Of a stretch of 16,100 bases of DNA, positions 10,491-16,100 are shown in pieces. The stretch is from the NCBI GenBank assembly GCA_027596945.1, contig JADGJH010000430.1, positions 1-16,100 on the forward strand, written 5' to 3'. The first letter of the stretch is position 1, and every line of letters begins with the position of its first letter. Source of the stretch: Physocladia obscura (lineage: Eukaryota > Chytridiomycota > Chytridiomycetes > Chytridiales > Chytriomycetaceae). Below the pieces are notes generated by a model that saw only the letters and a program-made list of their open reading frames with translations, was not told where the DNA came from and made no database searches. Position numbers and translations under genes: made by a program.

Positions 10491-10496
10491 TTTATT
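10491..10496 (-). terminator. Probable polyadenylation signal of Arp1
   Basis: AATAAA on the minus strand begins 25 bases after the Arp1 stop codon (10523-10521) and 48 bases before the kinesin start codon. Cleavage at the usual 10-30 bases downstream would fall almost at the kinesin start. Match to consensus only. Confidence 0.5.
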
Positions 10497-10520
10497 TTCA
10501 AAAAAAAAAGGGATAGTCTT

Positions 10521-12208
<1,688 letters not shown>

Positions 12209-12250
12209 GATTTGTTTTTGTTGATTCTTCAAATTGAATTGAAAGACGAA
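12209..12250. promoter_or_regulatory. Very short shared divergent promoter region of Arp1 and NHX
   Basis: Only 42 bases separate the Arp1 ATG (12208, minus) from the exchanger ATG (12251, plus). The stretch is T-rich, with no TATA box or obvious CCAAT site. Initiation for at least one gene must fall inside the other gene or its first intron, so the two core promoters probably overlap. An in-frame upstream ATG at 12158 for the exchanger would lie inside the Arp1 gene. Confidence 0.45.
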
Positions 12251-14663
12251 ATGGACCAAGGCGATCTTCCCACTGCAACAGCTGAACCGTCACAATCACC
12301 ACTGCCGTTGCCAATTGGAGGAGAAGAAGAAGTTGTGTTGACAAGCTGGTGTGTGTTGTTTGGCTTGTTTTTGTTTTTGTTTTGTTGTATCAACCAAACT
12401 TTCATGAAACTAGGGCTCTTTTGATTCTCGTGTCGCTGCTGCTCGCCACGCTACTCATCACGTACGCACTTTCTTTGCAAAAAACGCGCCGATCAGGGTT
12501 TCAGCACGAAACAATAGTTGCACTTGGTATGGGCGCTGTTGTTGGTCTATTTGTGCGTCTGGCGGGCGGCGAAAGTCTGCGCAAAATGATTTCATTCGAA
12601 CATTCTTACTTCTTCAATTTGATTCTGCCGCCAATAATCCTCAACTCTGGCTACGATCTGAAGCACAAGAGCTTTTTTCGAAATTTCGGAACTATTTTGT
12701 CATTCGCGTTTGTTGGAACCATCATCTCCACTTTTGTCATTGGCGTTTTGTTGTATCTTGTTGTTGCTCTACATATCACATCTTTGCCGCTCACATTTTT
12801 GGATTGCATGATTTTCGGTTCTATTTTGAGTTCCACGGATCCCGTCACTATTATTGCAATCTTTAATCAACTGAAAGTCGATCCGGATTTGTTTGCGATT
12901 GTATTTGGTGAAAGTATGCTGAATGATGCTGTCGCTATTGTTTTGTTTGGGTATGTGAAAATATTGGTCGAAATGAATTTAATTTAAAATATACAGAACT
13001 CTCACGAAATTTCAGGATCAAGAAATAACATTCTCCTCGCTTTTCGCAGGAACTTTATCTTTCGTTACTGTTTTCTCAGGTAGTTTAATAATCGGTTGTA
13101 TAATCGCGCTTATTGCCTCACTTGCACTGAAACACACGACTCTCTATAAATCGCCATCGCTCGAATCAAGTATCATCCTCCTTCTCGCGTACAGCAGCTA
13201 CTTGCTCAGCAACAGCATTCAATTGAGTGGAATCGTTAGTCTTTTGTTCTGCAGCATCACCCTCAAGCATTACGCATATGACAACATGAGTGTGACAAGT
13301 CGACGAACTACAAAATATATGTTTAAAGTTTTGAGCCAACTTGCCGAAACATTTTGCTTCATTTATTTGGGCGTCACTCTTTTTGCCAAAGGTGGAAGCA
13401 GTTCGCATTTCTCAGTTATTTTCACTTTCTTTACAATAGTTGAGTTTTACAAAAAAGGACAAGCTTGTTTCGTGTGCTAATTTTAAAAATAAATCATCCA
13501 GATTATCGTAATGATATCACGCTATGCAAGTACAATCCCACTTTCCAGACTCATCAACTCCATGTACTCGCCATCCAAACCACTTATTCCACGCAACCAC
13601 CAGTATATTCTTTGGTGGGCTGGACTTCGCGGCGCAATTGCATTTGCTCTCAGCTTTGAAATCACTCACCCTGCCTCCGCTGCACTTCGAACAACGACTC
13701 TTGTGGTCTGTGTTGTCAGTGTCGTTGGACTAGGTGGAACAATTGAAAAGGCGTTGGAGATGTTTGATGTACGTATTGGGGTGGTTGATGAACATGACGG
13801 TGAAGATAGTGAAAATGATGAAGGTGGTGGCGATGAAGAAACAGGCGGGGATGAAATTGTAAGCACTTTAATATACTTAAAAAATTTTTTAAATGGTTTT
13901 TTCATAGAATTCAATATTGCCACCAGAATTCCAAAGAGCTGTTGCTGGACGCAGAATTAAAGTCGTACCAGAAGCATTTCCTCGTCGTGGCCGTGGCCGC
14001 ACACCTGCTGCTAATGGAGAATATCAACCCGTCGCCAATAACCTGTCTCCACCTCGCCGCTTCTACCATAATAACGCCGATCAGGAAGAACGAGAAGTAG
14101 AAGACGGCCAGAATGAGGAGCAATCGCCCCCAGAGCCCCATTGGTTCATTGACTTTGACAACCATTGGATCAAACCGCTTTTCACGCGATCCCGCCGCAC
14201 TCCACTAAAGCGACGACGATCCGTCATTATCGAGAGCCCAACACGCGTTAGTCTCTTGCAATCAAATAGTATGCGGGGCAGTAGCAGCGGTGGGATGATA
14301 TCTGTACCGCCAGCACTTTCTCCACACCGCCAGCAGCAACGTAGCGAACACATGGTACCGCTACGGATTGACGGGTCAGTTTTGAGCGGAGACTTAAGCA
14401 CAATAATGCCGCGCATGACTCCGAACTCAAGATCTGTTTCAGCATCGAGGCGAACGAATACGCCAAAAAAAGTTCCGCATTATGATAGCGGCGACAGCTT
14501 TTCAGCACCGTCTTCAGCTGGGTTGGCTTCGAAAAGCGGGGGTTCGTTGTTGCAGGCTTTGAGGAATATGTCGGGAAATTCTTCCGTGCACATTGAAGAT
14601 GAGGATGATGAAGGATATATGGGTGTGGATGGACAATTGTGGACTCGAAGTGGAATAGAATAA
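12251..14663 (+). CDS. NHX1: Endosomal/vacuolar Na+(K+)/H+ exchanger, Nhx1/NHE6-9 type
   Basis: A CPA1 antiporter exchanging luminal protons for cytosolic Na+ or K+, setting endosome/vacuole pH. Exons: 12251-12348, 12414-12950, 12997-13438, 13502-13858, 13908-14663, giving 729 residues. A short acidic-proline start is followed by EEEVVLTSWALLILVSL, close to the fungal Nhx1 beginning, then about a dozen membrane segments to residue 445. Key motifs: FFNLILPPII (amiloride-binding region), STDPVT (D175), FGESMLNDAVAIVLFG with N203-D204 for transport, LAETFCFIYLGVTLF, and WAGLRGAIAFAL with R402. DVRIGVV marks the end of the membrane domain. The cytosolic tail has an acidic run (about 454-477), the family-typical HWFIDFDNHWIKPLFT and then a basic, Ser-rich tail. 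WFIDFDNHWIKPL is shared with NHE6/7/9, supporting the endosomal class over plasma-membrane NHE1. Phases match at all joins. Start 12251 is preferred to the in-frame 12158. Confidence 0.95.
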
Positions 14664-14664
14664 A
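14659..14664 (+). terminator. Polyadenylation-like signal overlapping the NHX stop codon
   Basis: AATAAA spans the last two bases of the final Glu codon, the TAA stop (14661-14663) and one more base. If used, the 3' UTR would be only about 10-30 bases. It may be coincidence. Confidence 0.3.
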
Positions 14665-15679
14665 TATTTAAAAAAATGTTTTGGTGTTTCCCTTTGTTTT
14701 TATGAGTGGTATTTAACAAATCAGAAACCGCGAGTAGGTTTATGCCGAGCAAATGAAAGTGGGAGAAAAAGACAAACTGGGAGATAAATATATAGAGCTA
14801 GAGTTAAAGTGGGAATGGAGTTTAACTAACTTTTTAAAGATTCCTACAAGTTTGAGGTATATAAAAATATGGGTACCGAAATTGAGCCCGCTGTTATGTC
14901 TGTCTGTTATTTACCGCAATACTAAGTGCGTGTGTGAGTGTTCAGCACGATAGATTTCAACAAATACATATGTTTTTGGATAAAATACTTTTGGCTGCAG
15001 CTTTTTGCAGTTCGGTCCCGTAAAGTCTGCTCGATAATAACAAAATACAAAGCTTTTCTTTCTCTCAAAAGAAGCACGGCAGCAAATTAACTTGCGGTTA
15101 GTTTTTAGCTTATTGTTACCCAGAAGGTATCAATTGTGCCGGAGCATCCAATTATTTCCGCATTGAACTGTATTCTACAGTAGAGACAGTACTGCGTGTG
15201 GCTAAGTCCATAGCTTGTTGGTAGATCCTATTGTATTTCAAAAGTCGTGCTGAATGCGTAAGTTGGTCGATTTCGTGTCCAGGAGAATTCGTGGATATTG
15301 TCAAGATGGGTCTTTACTAAAATTCCACTCAGCTTTATGAGTTTCCAATGGTCTTTATTGATGTTATAAGTACGCATTATTGCCAACTCCATCTCCCTGC
15401 TTGATTCGAGGCGGGTGATGTTAGGGGATCGTCATGGGTATTGGAAAAAAAATAATTACACTAAACAAATACTTAAAAAACAAAATTCAAAAAAAAAAAC
15501 AAGAAAGAGGAAACAAATAAAACTAAAATTAACCACATAAATCGCACTTAATGAAAAAAGAAAAAATTCTGGTAAAGAAGAGTTGATGGAACAGGAACAT
15601 AGGATCACCCTAATTTTTTGACGGCAGTTGCCCGATTAAAAATTTGTTTTTTTCGGCGCTCCATTACTAATTTCAAAAA
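14664..15679. other. Intergenic region with weak minus-strand coding hints
   Basis: One kilobase between two plus-strand genes. Two minus-strand open frames without stops, 15431-15228 and 15313-15152, overlap in different phases, and a third stop-free stretch runs from about 15129 to 14915. They could be exons of a small unannotated gene, but I recognise no domain. Bases 15440-15560 are A-rich. I see no tRNA, snRNA or terminator stem. Confidence 0.4.
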
Positions 15680-15912
15680 ATGGGAAGCAGTTCCACAGGC
15701 GCCGAGCTTGAACCACTACTTCAAACGCAGCAACCGACAACATTCGTTGGGAGTGAAATGAGCCGGCATGCAAAGTCTCGCATCGGAATCCGTATCGGAC
15801 TCAGTCGACGTGAAACTGCATACTACGATACTGTTTTGGGAATAGAATCAGATCTGAACATCACGTCAACCACGATCAATATCAACGAAGGAAGCAACGG
15901 ACGTCGCGCATG
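15680..15912 (+). CDS. First exon of an unrecognised gene (continues past window, or a 78-residue ORF)
   Basis: An ATG in good context (AAAAAATGGG) opens a frame of 77 codons plus two bases up to a strong donor, TG|GTGAGT, at 15913. Without splicing, the frame ends right after the donor (TGG TGA), so a stand-alone 78-residue protein is also possible. The N-terminus MGSSSTG has Gly2 and a hydroxyl residue at position 6, as in N-myristoylation sites. It is followed by ELEPLLQ, an acidic dileucine-like sorting motif found near the N-terminus of endosomal or vacuolar membrane proteins. The rest is polar and basic, including KSRIGIRIGLSRRE. I recognise no domain and do not assign a function. The following 190 bases are A-rich and intron-like, with no continuation exon I can support. 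Confidence 0.45.
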
Positions 15913-16100
15913 GTGAGTAAAAAAAAGAAAAAAAACCAAGAAGGAAAACTTATTTATTCATTGTGTCAGGTAACTAACTCGTTGTATTGTCAAATACAAA
16001 CAAAAAAAAAAAAAAAAAGTAACAAAATTATAAAAAAAACAATTGGATAAATAATACCATAAAAAAACCCCCGAAAAAACGACCCAAACGAACCCACGGA
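15913..16100 (+). other. Probable intron, A-rich, running off the window end
   Basis: It begins GTGAGT and contains long A runs, including about 17 A near 16002-16018. A candidate acceptor TGTGTCAG ends at 15969, but using it gives an immediate in-frame stop, so the true acceptor probably lies beyond the window. Confidence 0.4.

Noticed and set aside
14753..14953. 66-codon plus-strand frame after the exchanger gene
   Set aside because: Low-complexity lysine-rich composition, no homology recognised, and it lies opposite another open frame; likely chance.
16000..16020. Long A tract as the tail of a retroelement
   Set aside because: No element body, target duplication or coding trace is next to it; A runs are common throughout this AT-rich DNA.

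Overview
The window looks like nuclear DNA of a unicellular or filamentous opisthokont, most probably an early-diverging (chytrid-like) fungus. The genes carry many short introns (32 reconstructed here, 46 to 146 bases) with AT-rich intergenic DNA and long A/T runs. TGA serves as a normal stop. A dynactin Arp1 gene argues against a plant. A LENG8/THP3-type SAC3 protein and an Nhx1-like exchanger fit fungi or animals. The lineage is an inference; no marker gene is present.

Layout from left to right. 1-1124 (minus): a GDPD1/GDE4-like glycerophosphodiesterase, cut by the window start. 1227-about 1822 (minus): a small cysteine-rich, possibly secreted protein of unknown family. 1823-2859: no supported gene. 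2860-5669 (plus): a nine-exon LENG8/THP3 homologue with a SAC3-type domain. 5670-7081: convergent intergenic DNA with one weak small secreted-protein candidate. 7082-10443 (minus): an eleven-exon kinesin-7 motor. 10521-12208 (minus): an eight-exon Arp1 (centractin). 12251-14663 (plus): a five-exon endosomal Na+/H+ exchanger. 14664-15679: intergenic, with weak minus-strand coding hints. 15680 onward (plus): the first exon of an unrecognised gene.

From 7.0 to 14.7 kb the region is very compact. Arp1 and the exchanger are divergent with only 42 bases between start codons. The Arp1 stop lies 77 bases before the kinesin start, and that gap also holds the likely Arp1 polyadenylation signal. Arp1 (cargo adaptor filament of dynein), a plus-end kinesin and an endosomal pH regulator could all serve microtubule-based endosome traffic or nuclear division; that link is inference from position and family.

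All exon joins were made by eye from reading frame, splice dinucleotides and family similarity. Each of the four complete multi-exon genes closes in frame at a length normal for its family (741, 823, 374 and 729 residues). No transposon, CRISPR array, tRNA or rRNA was seen. I did not find a convincingly novel multi-gene system. The least ordinary items are the loose 5' splice sites, the compact promoters, the cysteine-rich gene with an in-frame TGA, and a stopless intron in the LENG8 gene.
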